Notes under the pieces: generated by a model
What the model was told of the DNA's origin: nothing
Database searches by the model: none
Seen by the model: the letters and a program-made list of their open reading frames with translations, nothing else
Translations under genes and position numbers: made by a program
Assembly (NCBI RefSeq): GCF_003286085.1
Contig: NW_020825288.1
Span: 18,104,001-18,168,000 of the forward strand
From: Drosophila persimilis
Lineage: Eukaryota; Arthropoda; Insecta; Diptera; Drosophilidae
Reading direction: 5' to 3'
Length of the DNA: 64,000 bases
Shown: piece by piece, positions 1 through 12,716 of the stretch
How the letters are laid out: each line of letters opens with the position of its first letter
Position numbering within the stretch: position 1 is the stretch's first letter

Positions 1-1539
1 TGCCGCTGCCGCTTCGAGGTGGCCGGAGTAGCGTGTGGCGCGGGTCCCGAGACATGCGGCATGTTTCAGGGTAAGTAGATGGCGATGGCCACATTTCATG
101 TCGTGTTTACACTCACTTCCCGATCGCTCCAACAGAAAGAGGGCAAGGATATTAAAAAACTGCAATTAACTCGGCCCATTCTCCGCGCCATAATTGGCCA
201 GGGCTCCTGGCCTCTTGGTTCCTCTTGCGACAGGCTTCGGACTCGACTTATTTATATTATTAAGTTTCTTTTTTTTACAATTTATCAATTTACTCTTTCC
301 TGCACTCGACCACACACACTTATAATGATGTACATAATGGAAGTTAAGCGCATGAAAACATTAATTTGAAAGCACCTACATATACATACATGGGTGGTAT
401 CTGAGAGCTGGTCTGTCTCTGTTTTTTGCTTGTGTGGACTTAACAAACAAAATAGAAGGAAAATAGATAGGAAATACAAGTTCTTAACCAACCAACGAAA
501 TTTGGAGATATTCCAATGATTTGGGTCGTGTATTTTCCGAAGATTTCATAAAAGTAATATAATTTAAATTTTAATTTTCAAAACCAATTAAAGTGAACCA
601 ATTGAAGGGACACCTAAGAAGCAAAAGGGAGGAAAGCTTAGACAGAACTCCCCATATTTCAGTTCTTTGACCCAAATATAGTGCATATGCGTGGGTGGGG
701 GGACTTCACGGCTTCGTATATTTCTAATTCTGAATTCGCCAATTAAATGTTTATCTCCGCCTAATTACCGGCGCAACGCGTACGCCTTCCGCCCCCGCCA
801 TAAGCAACCCAACAAACAGCAGACGCCGTCGGCCGGGCCGCTGGGGCATTATTCAATTAAAAGTGGTTGTTGCTGCTGTTCGTTTTTGGCACGCACTAAA
901 CCCCATAAAAGTCATAAAGACCCGCATAAAAACCATAAAATGAAAATGAAAAGAATCTTAAAAAGCGGCAGGGAAGCAGAGCAACAAGATACTCGTAGAA
1001 CGAACCGCAGAAGGGCCAAGAGGGGAAGAATACAAACTGAACAACAGACGAGGTGGTGGAGGCGGAAGACGAGATGGTGCGGGAAACTAGAAACAAACAA
1101 GTTTTAGGTTATATCAAGGTGTAGGCCCCAAAACAGTGATTGATAACGACACAGGGAAATCCACTCTCCACTCTTCACTCCAGACTCCAGACTCCACAGC
1201 CAGACACCCAAGGCGGAATGAACCCTCAGCGCACTTCCACTCAAAGGAAAACTGAGTGGAAAGGCAGGAGAATGAACGTGGCCGCGGACGGAAAACTGGT
1301 TCGATTTTCTGCCTGTTGCCGGCGCGACGAACTCCTACGCTGCGCTGCTCTTTTCAGCTCCACTCTGCTGTGCTCTTCTCTGCTTATTTCAATCAGTGCC
1401 GGAGCACAATGATTTTTATTTTTATGCGCAACGTAACGATCTCGTTTCCACTTACTTAAATCTACATTTTAACTGCCTGGCACATTTTATGTCCCATTCT
1501 CGCAGCCGTGCGAAGATGGAGGATGCGCGCGCTTTTTGG
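1..1539. other. Presumed bxd regulatory DNA, left flank of the PRE
   Basis: No credible gene. Apart from the CATAAA cluster at 903-940, it shows AT-rich stretches (500-600), AG-rich low-complexity DNA (950-1090) and a weak CTCF-like AGATGGCGA near 77-85. Short frames lack coding character and overlap each other on both strands. Confidence 0.5.
903..940 (+). promoter_or_regulatory. Cluster of four CATAAA (Abd-B/Caudal-type) motifs
   Basis: CCATAAAA, TCATAAAG, GCATAAAA and CCATAAAA occur within 38 bp. CATAAA (TTTATG) is the core recognised by posterior Hox protein Abd-B and by Caudal. A tight array next to the presumed bxd PRE suggests a segmental enhancer input; binding is unproven. Confidence 0.35.
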
Positions 1540-2490
1540 CGCTCTCTCCCGCTTTTCCTCGCCTGTTGTGGAGAGGAGAGCAGCGACAAAAGCTCCCCCG
1601 AAAATGCTTCTCAACGAGCGAGGAAATCCTATGGAGTTCAGGTGGAGCCGTTGGGCAGTCAAGTGGTCAATGACTAATTAAATCAATACTAATTGATCCA
1701 TGCAAACATCATTAGCACGCGAAAAGGTGAAAGAGAGAGTGGATAGGCTGAGTGGTTAGAGGGGGATGAGAGAATGCCTTAAAACGTGCGCTCTCTTCTC
1801 ACGATTGAGCCACATTCACTCGCACTTAAAATGGCCATAAGCGACGACAGTTATGGCGACGGCGCGGCGCGGCAGAGCCGAAGAGACGAACCATTCTCAC
1901 GAACGAGAATAGAATCCGAAAGAGCAAGAAGGGCGGTGCACGAGTGTGTGTATCGATTATGCTCAATTGTTTAATGTCAGAGAACACGTGGCTGCAGCTG
2001 AGCCCGAACAGCCAGCGCGCGAGCGAGAGGGCAACACGAGCACACTCCCTGTCCCGCTCTCTCTTCATCGGGCGCGCAGCCATCATGGTTGGCCAGCATG
2101 TCGCTCATGTTGTCTCGCTCTCGGCCTCGCTGCATGGCCGTTTTCCCACAGTTGCTTTTGAGTTATAGGCACTTTGCTTGCCTGTTATGGCTTCCGTGTG
2201 CGCTGCCATCGCGGCGTCGCTGCGGAGGGGCGTGGCCTAGCGTTAGCGCTGCTTGCCCCAGCGCAGTAGCATTTCGCACTGGGGTTTTATGTTCGTTTTA
2301 TGGCTCATTTCGGGCGTCCGTCCGTCGGAGCAACAACAGCAACAGAAACTGAAACTGAAACTGAGAGCAGCTTCGCTGCTGCTGCTCTGACATTTGCCGT
2401 CGCTTTGGCGGCGTTGGAATTGTTTGTTTGGATAATTATTTGGATTGTTATTAGATTGTTGCAGCAACTATAAAAAGGCCATAAAGAATA
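1540..2490. promoter_or_regulatory. PRE-like element, likely the bxd Polycomb response element
   Basis: About eight ATGGC/GCCAT (PHO core) motifs fall between 1831 and 2482: ATGGCCATAAGC at 1831, TTATGGCGACGG at 1851, GCCATCATGG at 2079, GCATGGCCG at 2132, TTATGGC at 2185, TGCCATCG at 2203, TTTATGGC at 2297 and GCCATAAAG at 2478. They are interleaved with GAGAG/CTCTC motifs (1542, 1572, 1731, 1768, 1791, 2024, 2055, 2115). This density and mixture is what defines the bxd PRE upstream of Ubx. Its distance from abd-A is also about right for bxd. It maintains Ubx on or off states in the fly. The identification is inference from motifs and order. Confidence 0.6.
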
Positions 2491-5400
2491 CTTTTATTTC
2501 GCCTTAAATGATTTTTAGTGCCCATTCGCCTGGCGGCGCCCGCTGCTTGCGGTGACAAATTTCCCAAAAGATTATGCGTCTAATCACCACCGTCTTGACA
2601 AGGGGCCGCCTTGCCTTGCCTTTACTTTGACCCCGACACCTATCCAAACTAAAGTAGGACAGTGTAGAAAGTTTTTCGGGTGCCTCTTGAATCCAATGTC
2701 AATTTGAGTGAGTATGAATGAAATTGTGTGAATGGATCGTTAAACTGGAGCTTCGCTTGATAGGCAGTCGGGGGTTTTGAATTGATCTACCAAATAACCT
2801 TTTATGCTAAAAATTATACGTGTTATTATCTTATCTAATATAATGAAATCTCGAGTCTCGGTGTGTGTGGTTCGAGCCGCCCCAAACAGATAGACCTGCT
2901 TTTATGCACTTCGAACAGGTTCTTAAATATTTTTCACTTCACTACCACCATCCACCATTTGGTGAAAAATACCCAAAAAACACATACATAAAACTTAATC
3001 AAGTATGCTTTGATCTTTGAACAATACCATTGGGCCGTCGATCGAATAAAGCAAGAAACAAACGAAATAGTAGAGCAGAAAGAACAGACGAACAAATTCA
3101 GAAAGATAACGAAAATGGTCATGTGAGTATGTCGCCATTGGGTGAATCTCAATCAAATGAGATACGAATTGGACAAAATCAACAAAGAAATTTTGAACGG
3201 AGATAAGAGCGCCGGTTCGTAATTGACAGAGAAAATTCACAGAGAAAATGCTGGAAAACGCCAATAAGTACAACGAGAATTTACATCCGCCTCGTTTCTT
3301 CGTTTCCCACACGAGTACGAGACAAATATTGAATATTCCGCTAATCTGAAAGTGCTGATTGAGTAAACACATGAGTGGATGGTAGGTGGTCCGAATCAGG
3401 AAAACTGCCTGAAGTTGCGACACAACCAGAACCATTAAAGGCCTCGCTCATCAGGACGCACCCAGATTCAAAGCTTTTCCTGAAGTCAATTTGCACATTA
3501 AAATCCTTATAAAACAGCAAATATATGTATTTATTTATATGTACATACATACATATATAGATGTGTTTTGTATTAACCACTTATATTTGTATACTCTAAA
3601 GAGTTTGAATAATAATTTAACATTTTTTTTATCTCTCAACACCAGTTGAGGCACCATTTCAAGAATTTCACTTTTCTAATAACGGTGTGATTCCCAAGTG
3701 ACATTTTTTGAATAAATGGAGTCAGCAATTGTACTGTGACTCTTATATATTATTTATAGATGTATGAGCTTTAGTTTCCATTTCATTTAAAAAAAAAACT
3801 GCCAAATGGTAGGGCTAAAATACGATACGAATTCGTAATTATTTATTTATGTATCTTTCATACAGAAAACATAATTCTTGTGGAATACGAATAGCCAGCC
3901 GAAAAAAACACCAACAAAGGAAATAAGTCAGATGGAGAAAAAACATTTTAACGAAACTGTCACGACTGGGGACGTGAGTTTCGTGATTGGATTGCCCAAT
4001 AAATGTTTATCGAACGTCGAACAAATGCGTATCTATCCTATGAATGTTTGGTGTATGTTTGGGAGTTCTTTTTTGTAAAGAAAACATTTTGGGTTCCAGA
4101 TTGGGGCTGGTACGGGTACGGGGACGAGTACGGAGCCCCAGCTGGCGGGAAAGCAAAAGCAAACAAAAGACACGTTTCCAACAGACAATAATGAACAGAA
4201 GCTGAAATGGCTATGGCTGCCGGCAAGATATTTTTATGAAATTAATATTAAGTGCCCCAAACCAGCTGAGTCCAAAATGGGTAATTAAAATAATAAAAGC
4301 ATTTTTCGGCTCGGCGATGCACTCGGAATCTTAATTAAAAAGTCGCATTGGTCGAACTGGTATTATAAATTCTGCACTGCGACATTCAGAATGGCCGCTG
4401 GGAATGTTTTCGTAAACAAATATTGTATTAAGACCATTTTCCTCCGGAAAAATGCGTTTTTAAGTAGCCGCTTGCCCCGTCTCCACCCACTCCCAAAGCG
4501 GTTCTATAAATTGCGTCTGCGGAGCATCATCTCATTCATTTTAATTGACTCGGTCTGTTTGACTAATTTTGGAATTCATCTCAGAGTTCGTCTCCCTCCT
4601 GGCTGTCTGTGCCGTTCGCTTTGCTCCCTACCAAGTCGCAAGTCCATCATCGCCCGGCTCCCTTGTTTTCCTCCTCCGCCTCCTCCGCCTCCTCCTGCAG
4701 CTGCTCTTGGCCATTTCCTCTGCACTCCATGCACTCCGCTCCCCTTTCTCTTCCATTCCATTCCGCTCGCTTATGAATGTGTCTGCGGATATTTATGAGT
4801 ATTTTCCAATGTTTTCCCTCTTGTCTATTCCTTTTTTGTTGGTTATTCTTTGAAAATGTGCGACTTGTCATTCAGCAGCAGCATTTCCCCTTGTCCACCT
4901 CCACCTCCACCGACGTCCCTCTCTACCGACGGGTCAGGCATCCCGTTGTCGTCCCATGACTCGTCTGCCCCCTCCATTCCTTCTTTGCTTAATTATCTGC
5001 TTTCCCAATGTCATTTTTTATGTTGCACCTTTTGATTTGTGTCGCCGTGCGATGACGTTTTTTCCGTTTCTCGTTTCGTTTTTGGCCATACCTGTATTCT
5101 TTATTGCCTTCTTTCTTTTTACGAACTGCCATTTACCCAACAATTGCCGCATTTTTTTGCTGCTTCAAGGTCAGCGGTGGAATGACGTAGACCTGTTTTA
5201 TATCTCCCAAGTGGAGTGTCCCAGAAACACTACTCTCAGAAATATGCATACAAAAATGTTTCGTTTCTTTAGTTGTATTTTTCAATTCCAAAACATTCAG
5301 ACTGTGTTCACTATTTTTACAAATTATCACATTTTTTACTTTTGTTTTTCCAACTTTATACAAAAATACTGTACGCATTATATCGATATAAGATATTTAA

Positions 5401-8400
5401 TAATGTAAAACTATTACAAATTGTTACATGTTCGATATTTTTACGTTTCATGAAGTGTAAATATTTACACTACTTAAATGAACGCATTAAAATTAATCGT
5501 ATTTTTCAAAACTAGTTTATTCCGAATATACACATATTTATTTAAAAAGAAAATTCTGTAAAATTTGCATATTGTTATATATTTGTTTCTCATTGCATCT
5601 TATCATGTTAATTTTTATTCGCTTTGCACTCAAGTGCATTTTAAAGAGAAAACAACAGTAACAAATTGTATACATTTGAGATGAGCATCCTGGATGTGCC
5701 CCTCCCGGTGGCCATCTACTTTCATCAATTACGAAAGAGCCCAGGCGCACAGGGCACATCCGAGATGGCCAGAGCCGGGCCGTGCAGCTGCCCGGCGGCC
5801 AAATTATCCGAACGCCATTAAAGTCATTAAAGCCATTATTCGACGAGTAAAGCGTTTAAGTGAAAATACATCTTCTCGATGTGGTTGTGGGATGGAATGG
5901 GATGGGCTCGGATGGGATGGGATGAGATGAGATGAGATGTAGATGGGTTGGGGTTGGGGTTGGGGTTGTCCACCAACGACAAACGCACACACGGAGTTGA
6001 GTGAGTGTCCTGCCTCTCCCGATCGTTTCTCCCGATCGGTGAGCGGCTGCGTCTGTTATTAGGAGCGTTTCATACAGAAACCATTCCATTCGAGTTGATT
6101 TTGAGGAAACTTGTACAGTTTTTTAATTCATACTCACGCGGCCAAGAGCCATCGAGAGCGTGCACCACACACATATAATTTGGACAATTCTGGTAATCAG
6201 CGCACGAATTTGCTTAAATGGAATTATCGATCAATAACATAGCCCATTGATGCAGTGAGAAAAACAAAATAGTAGAGAAATTTGAAGACAAGCTTTTGCA
6301 ATTAACTACGACTCCATTTCTTTGTATCTAGAAACCAGAATCCAGAAAAATGTATGCCCTTGTCCCATTTGACATAATACAAAAAGTAGCTAAATCATTA
6401 AAAAACAAATACAATAAATACAATCTATAAACTAGACTAAATAAACCTGGCATCAAGCCGACTTTTTCTGTAGAGTATTAAACATTTTTGGAGACCCGTA
6501 AGAAAAGGTTGGCTTCGTACAAGGTACAAATTTAATTTCGATTCAGTTACACAGTGATATTTAAGATCATTGTTTAAGAACTATTGTAACCAACACGACA
6601 GAATATTTTAAAACATATTCTTAGTTATATTAAATAGGGATAAAAGTGTTTTAACAGGACTTTTATGTTGGTTTCCAAGACAATGGATGGATCTCTGACC
6701 ATATCTTACACTCGTTTTCTTTAAGTGTATCCGATGTTGTTGCGGTTTGGCTGACCACGTACTCTGCCTTGCCCTGGTCTTGCCCCTCCTGCGCCCCTCC
6801 CTCTCTGATTGTAATATAATCCATTTAACTCAAAAGAAACTATCTCCCCTGCCCGTTTGAATGGAAGGAAGCTGCTACTGGAGCTTGACTGTGGGGACCC
6901 GAGTGTCAGGTGTTCGTTCGTGTTAAAATGCCAACTAATTCCAGTGCTTTCGGCCGATCGATTCAGGTCGACTATGTAATCAATGGGGCCAGAGCAGAGT
7001 GCGCCCGTTTTTCGGGCGCATAATGAAAACAAACCCATTATACCCTCATACTTAATACTTAATACAAGTTTTTAAGCACAAAAAGTTGTCGCAGGAAATG
7101 GCTCCTGCAGGGGCCGATGGCGAGGGCTGGGCGTGGTCAGCGTTTTGTTCTTATCGAGCCAGGCCATCTGAACTCAACCAAGTTTGCACACGTTCCCGGC
7201 TCTTTTCCTCGTGCTTTGGCTCTGGCTCTGGCTCAGGCTCAGGCTATGGCTCATGCTCTGTCTGCTTAGTCAGCGAATTTTGTTGCTTCGTTGGTTCGGC
7301 GAATGTGGGTGGAAATGTCCGTATGCATGTGTGAGCTGCCTAAATTATGATACACGGCCATGATAAAGTGCCAACAAACGTCACCAGGCTCGCTGCAACG
7401 CTGAAACTCGCAATTGTCATGCCATGGCTGTAATATATCTGTGGTTGCTCGCGGACACTCAGAATTGAACGCCTCCACAGTGCCTCGATCTGGCCCCTGC
7501 GACTAAAATGGCAGGAACTAGATCCAAACTCTGAGCGGTGAGAGGACGTGAGTAGCCAGTTTTGCATTTAAGCAAACGACTTTGATGGCGTCAGTCGAAA
7601 TTAGCAATATTTTACAATGATTAACAACGACTTCGGTTGGTGAAAATGGTAACACTTATTTCCCAATGAAGATCTCTTCATACCCAATACATAATTTGTA
7701 AAAGAATACACGGCCTACATACTTCTGTTCGGTATCGATCGAAGATAGCTGATCCAAAAGAAGAATATCAAAGCTGAAATCTACTAAAGGCCAACGGCAG
7801 CACACGAAGGCGGTACCTTAATATTTTCTAATAAATTTCTTCAGGGAGATTGAACTTTGATTGGTCACAGCAATAACTTGTTTCAAAAGCATTATTGGGA
7901 AACTTCTCTCCAATATTTTTCCGATGTTTACCCATGGATTGCTTAGGCTCAGCAAATCATAACAGAACAGAAGTTGCTGCATATACCTATATATCTGATT
8001 AGATTTTTGTTCCACTCCGCCCACACGATGCCGTTCTCCCCGTAGAAAGAATCAAATTGATGAACTTGCTATGCGACACCGCATGATAAGTGATGCCCTA
8101 TGTGCCATTAAAACTGTCTGCCGAGTCAAACCCCAAAGTGCAGAGTTCATCTAGCTTCTGCCCCTCATGCTGAGAAATATAAAATATTGCGTATACGCCC
8201 ACGACGCAAGGCAGTAAATAATACAGATTACTTTGTAAAAAGTTTTCGATTCGGCGCTGCTTTTATCTTTTCAAAAACAGCAGAAATGCTCCCCTCCTCG
8301 TATGAGTCTGCTTGGGAAGCCAAACACAAACAGAAGAGCAAACAAACAAACAAACGCCAAGGAAATACGATGGAGCTTCAGCTCCCTTTCTAAAAATTTA

Positions 8401-11400
8401 AGGCAATGGAAGAGGTCGGGCTAGGGGTATTCGTCTAATAAATAATTTGACAGTAAATTTGAAATTATCTTTTGAAATTGGAATTGCAGCACATTACTTA
8501 AGCTCCCATAAATACGAGTACTCGTAAACAATATAAAAATTGAGTCAAACAATGACCGTGGCGCAAAAAGCAAAAACAGAAAAAGAAAGAAGAAAGAAAA
8601 CAACAGCAACAGACAAAATAAAGGCCAAATAAAAAATAACATTAACGACCAATTCAATGGGCCCATTAAATTGGACGCGTCGAGCCGCCGTCTGGCCGGG
8701 ATCGGGACAGGAGGTGAGTAGCACCAAAAAAGAACTCCGAATCGGAATCACAAGCGGAGGGTCTCAGACGTAGAGGACGGAGACGTCACGAGCACGGATC
8801 AGTCTTCGTTTTCATTGCTCTTTGCATATCATTTGGGCCGAATATTTATAATTTCATTGAGTGGTTCCAGTCCCTCAGTCCCTCAGTCCCTCGTCGGATC
8901 GTTTCATTATTGAAATTAAGCAATTTGGCGTAATTTAACAACACTTTCGATGCATAAGTTTGGACTCGCTGCTGCCATTTCAATGATAACAAAGAGCTAA
9001 GTGCCAGACAGCAGCAGCGACTGCGACTGCAACTGCGACTGGGGATCGTAATGGAAATGGGAATCCAAATCGCAGTGCCTGGCCAGTCGCTGTTTGTTGG
9101 ATGACCGACACCGACCAGTGCGTCGAGTGTCCATAGTCACGTCATTAGCTCAATTGTTCGCCGTTCGCCGTTCGCCGTTCATTGTTCGCCATTCGCAGTT
9201 CTCTGTTGTCTGGGGTCTCCCTGGCCATGGTTATCAACACGTCTTCGAGTGAGTTAATAATGGAGACCGGGCACGAAACGGGTAAGGGTATGGGGCCTGT
9301 GCTTTGTGGCTTCCATCAGACGCTCAATAATTAGGACCTTTAGATCCTTATCAGTTCAAGAGAGTCATTGAAAGTTGAACCTAATTGATCCTCCAAAGAT
9401 GATGAAAAACACTCTTAGCCGTATTTTTGAACCCGCCCCAACTATGTCTCGTTGTAAAGCAACAAAGACACAAAGCTGCCCCTTACACCCACCCAATTAT
9501 GGCCAATTTCCCAGAGTGAGCCCAACTGCAACAGGGCAATTACCAATACCCGGCATATGCTTCATCCGGCTCCGCAGACTGATCGTCCTTTTATGGCCCG
9601 ACGGCAAGCAGACATAATTATCCTTATCAAATCAGAACGAACCCAATCGCTCACACAATCCGTACAGACAAGGACACGTAAGTCTCCCAAATACTTGTGG
9701 TGACTCCTTGGGTGCCACTCTTGTTTATAGCCCTTTTACGGCTCTTTCAAGTGGTTGCGGGAATATGGCGGATTTTACGATGCTGCACTTGAACCACATC
9801 GGATGGGAGCTGGAAGTCAGAGCAGCAATCGGAGCAGCAAACCGGTGTCGTGGTCCACAAGACACTTGTCTTGCTGGAGCAACTCGTCCTGCTGGCATTT
9901 CAACACGTCGTAAAATCATCTGCCCGGCTGTTAGTGCTGCTTTTACGATCTATAAAAGGTACATAAATCGCCGGGGTGCTGATAGGCCGGGGGTATAAGG
10001 AGAGTGATGGGGAGGGTGAAGTCCGCCCTGCACTGTGTTGCACTTTTGCTTTCAAATCAACTTGATGATGGCGTTTAATTGTCGAGCTGTCCATGTCCGT
10101 GTCCGTGTCCGTGCGATGTGCGGAGTCATAAAAACCTGAGCGTGTGGCCCGGCTCCTGGGCTCCTGGGCCTGTGGCAGAACAAGACAGAAAGAGCCATCA
10201 AACAAATCGACGGCAGTGTTTTGTTTACGGCATTTGTCGAGTAGTAAAAATGTCGTAAACGAAATTGTTATGAATTGCGGCAAATTAAATAAACATCAAA
10301 TGCCAAACGCTTCTGCTTTGGTTGGGCTTCTGTTTCTGCCCCGTTGCTGCTCCGTCCTGTGTCAGCCCTGGTTTGCCTGTAGGTTTTAATGTCTTGTCAT
10401 TGAATTTTTACGTCTGGCCACTGATTTGTCGGCAAATCTCGAGCAGAGTGCTTAAAATGTCGTTAAGCATTCGAATTTGATTCACAGTCTTAGAGGTGCT
10501 GCTTGAGCAATTACCGGTGGATGCCGCTTGTGGCAGTCGGCGTTTGCTGGGTGGAGAAATTAGGGGTTGGGGCACAAAGCTCGGCAGACCTATATCCGCA
10601 TAAAATCTCAATGGCAACCAGAAACGACCAACATTGGCCTGCCAAACAAAGAAAATGCTTTTCTTACCTGCGGAGCACAAAAATGTGATCCCAAAGTAAA
10701 AATTACAAAAAGAGCGGGGAAAATCTGGCCGCAATCGCTGATGGAGATAAAGGGTACGAGAAGAAGCCATAAAGGAGACAAACAACAAGCGGACCAGCCA
10801 GCCAACGGACTCGACACGAAGCCAAAAGGGCAAGCTCCGGCTCATCCCAAGTTTACGCTGCACTGTGGAAAGGAGCATGCAATTTGCTGATAAAAACACA
10901 GGGCTGCAAGGATTACTTTTCTGTAACAAAAATATACATACTACAATAGTACTGATACCGATCATGCAATCGGCTTGTATGGAAAAGATGATACATATTA
11001 TATGAGCCTGTTTATCAGATTGATTGATATTGAATGGAATATGTCATTACAGTGTTTTAAGTTTCAATCAGATAGCTCTTGCATGGAATACATCGGCATT
11101 GCATACAAGTAAATACTCAGATTGATAACATTTCCTATTTGAAAATTACCTCTAGAATCATGCACACCCCATAGTGCAGTGTATTTTGAGCTGGGGGTGC
11201 CTTGGCCTTTTCTACCTAAGAAACGGCTCGAGTCTGCTATCGGCGGCCGAGGCCGAGGCCGGACCAAGCCTTTAAAGTGGTCAGAACCCTGTTCTGCATT
11301 CCAGCATAGCAATGACCGCAACAGACACGGGGCTCGGGATTGGGACTGGGACGGGGACTGGGACTGGGACTGGGATAGTGTTGGTTCCAAACAAATGGAA

Positions 11401-11439
11401 TGAAAGCAAACAACAAAAACACAAAGGAAATGTCTTCGG

Positions 11440-11465
11440 CAGCAGCAGCAGCAGCAGCAGCAGCA
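11440..11465 (+). repeat. CAG trinucleotide run
   Basis: About eight and a half CAG/GCA units without a surrounding coding frame. Confidence 0.85.
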
Positions 11466-12671
11466 AGAGGGTTCCATAATGGCTGCGACATTCATCCGCA
11501 TTCGTATCTGTGAGTGTATCTGTATGGGTATCTGTGTATCTGCGCATCTGTGTGGGACGGCAAGTCGCAAGATTTAAGATTGTCAACCATGTTGTTTATT
11601 GCGCTCTCAAGATTTGTCGCTGCCCGATCTTGTAGCTGTGTTGCTTGGCTGTACCTGGAGCTGGAGCCGGTTTGGGAGGTGGAGGCTGCCCGACTGCTTT
11701 GTCGACTGCTTATTCCGCGGAATTACTCAAAACGCTGAGAAAATAAGAGGGAAGAAGCGAAATGTTCCCCGATGAGATGCGCACGCATGCTTTGTCTGTG
11801 ATTTATTTTAGCCATTTTCTCTTTTTGCTGCACGTTTTGGTATTCTCTTTTGCCCTGCTGTGGCATTTTAAAAAGGCTGAGAGAGCACTTCAAAGCTTTC
11901 TTTGAAGTTCCTTGTTCCTAAAAACTCTAGGATTCGGTAAAAGGTATAGGTCCATTCCCAAGGTATAACGAAAATGCTTTTCCTGGGGAGGACTGGCCAC
12001 TTACCATCAATCAGATGATAGTTCCGGATATTATATAGATTCGATTCTCTGGCTAGGTAGTATGTATTCCATTCCCCTTTATGAACTACGGAAAACACGC
12101 CAGAAACACATGGATACCGTCTTGACCCGCAGGATTCTCTCAAACTCAACACTTTTTCATATGCAGTCCGACGAAGCATATGCCATTTATGACCTCTATG
12201 TTTCCGCACAACATTGCAAACTCATTTCACATTTTTTGTTTAAAAAAATCGTTGTTTTCGATGCGTTTTTTAGTCGATCCGCCACGTCCTAACACCCGGG
12301 ACCAGGAACTCATACTGAGTGTTTACAAAACATCAGCCGCCGATTCCAAATCCCTACACCGATCCCTGGCTTCTGGACCGCATGCAAAAGGGTCACACAG
12401 ATGTGGACACGGACTCGGACATGGCTATAAATCATAAATTTCCAAAGGTTGCAGCTAAAAAACCAAATCCGAAACGGTTCGCCGCGCAACGGGAACACTC
12501 TTTGCTGCCTTGCCTGATCGCCATAAAAAATGTGCCGCCTTTTTCCGCTTAAAAATTCGCACCAAGGTCAAGATCGCTGGCGGCCATTAAAAAGGTGCGT
12601 CGCGTCACGGCAGAGCCAGACACAAGCCAAAGACACAATTAGCTGCAGCACTTGTGTCTTTTTAATGAAGA

Positions 12672-12716
12672 ACCTGCCCGGGCCTGGGCCTGGGCCTGGA
12701 CCTGGGCCTGGGCCTT
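12672..12716 (+). repeat. GGGCCT hexanucleotide microsatellite
   Basis: Seven imperfect GGGCCT units (one GGACCT). It produces Pro/Gly repeats in all frames, explaining the apparent short frames there. Confidence 0.85.

Noticed and set aside
77..85. AGATGGCGA as a CTCF site
   Set aside because: Only about 11 of 14 consensus positions fit and it overlaps PHO-type ATGGC motifs, so a CTCF call is not justified.
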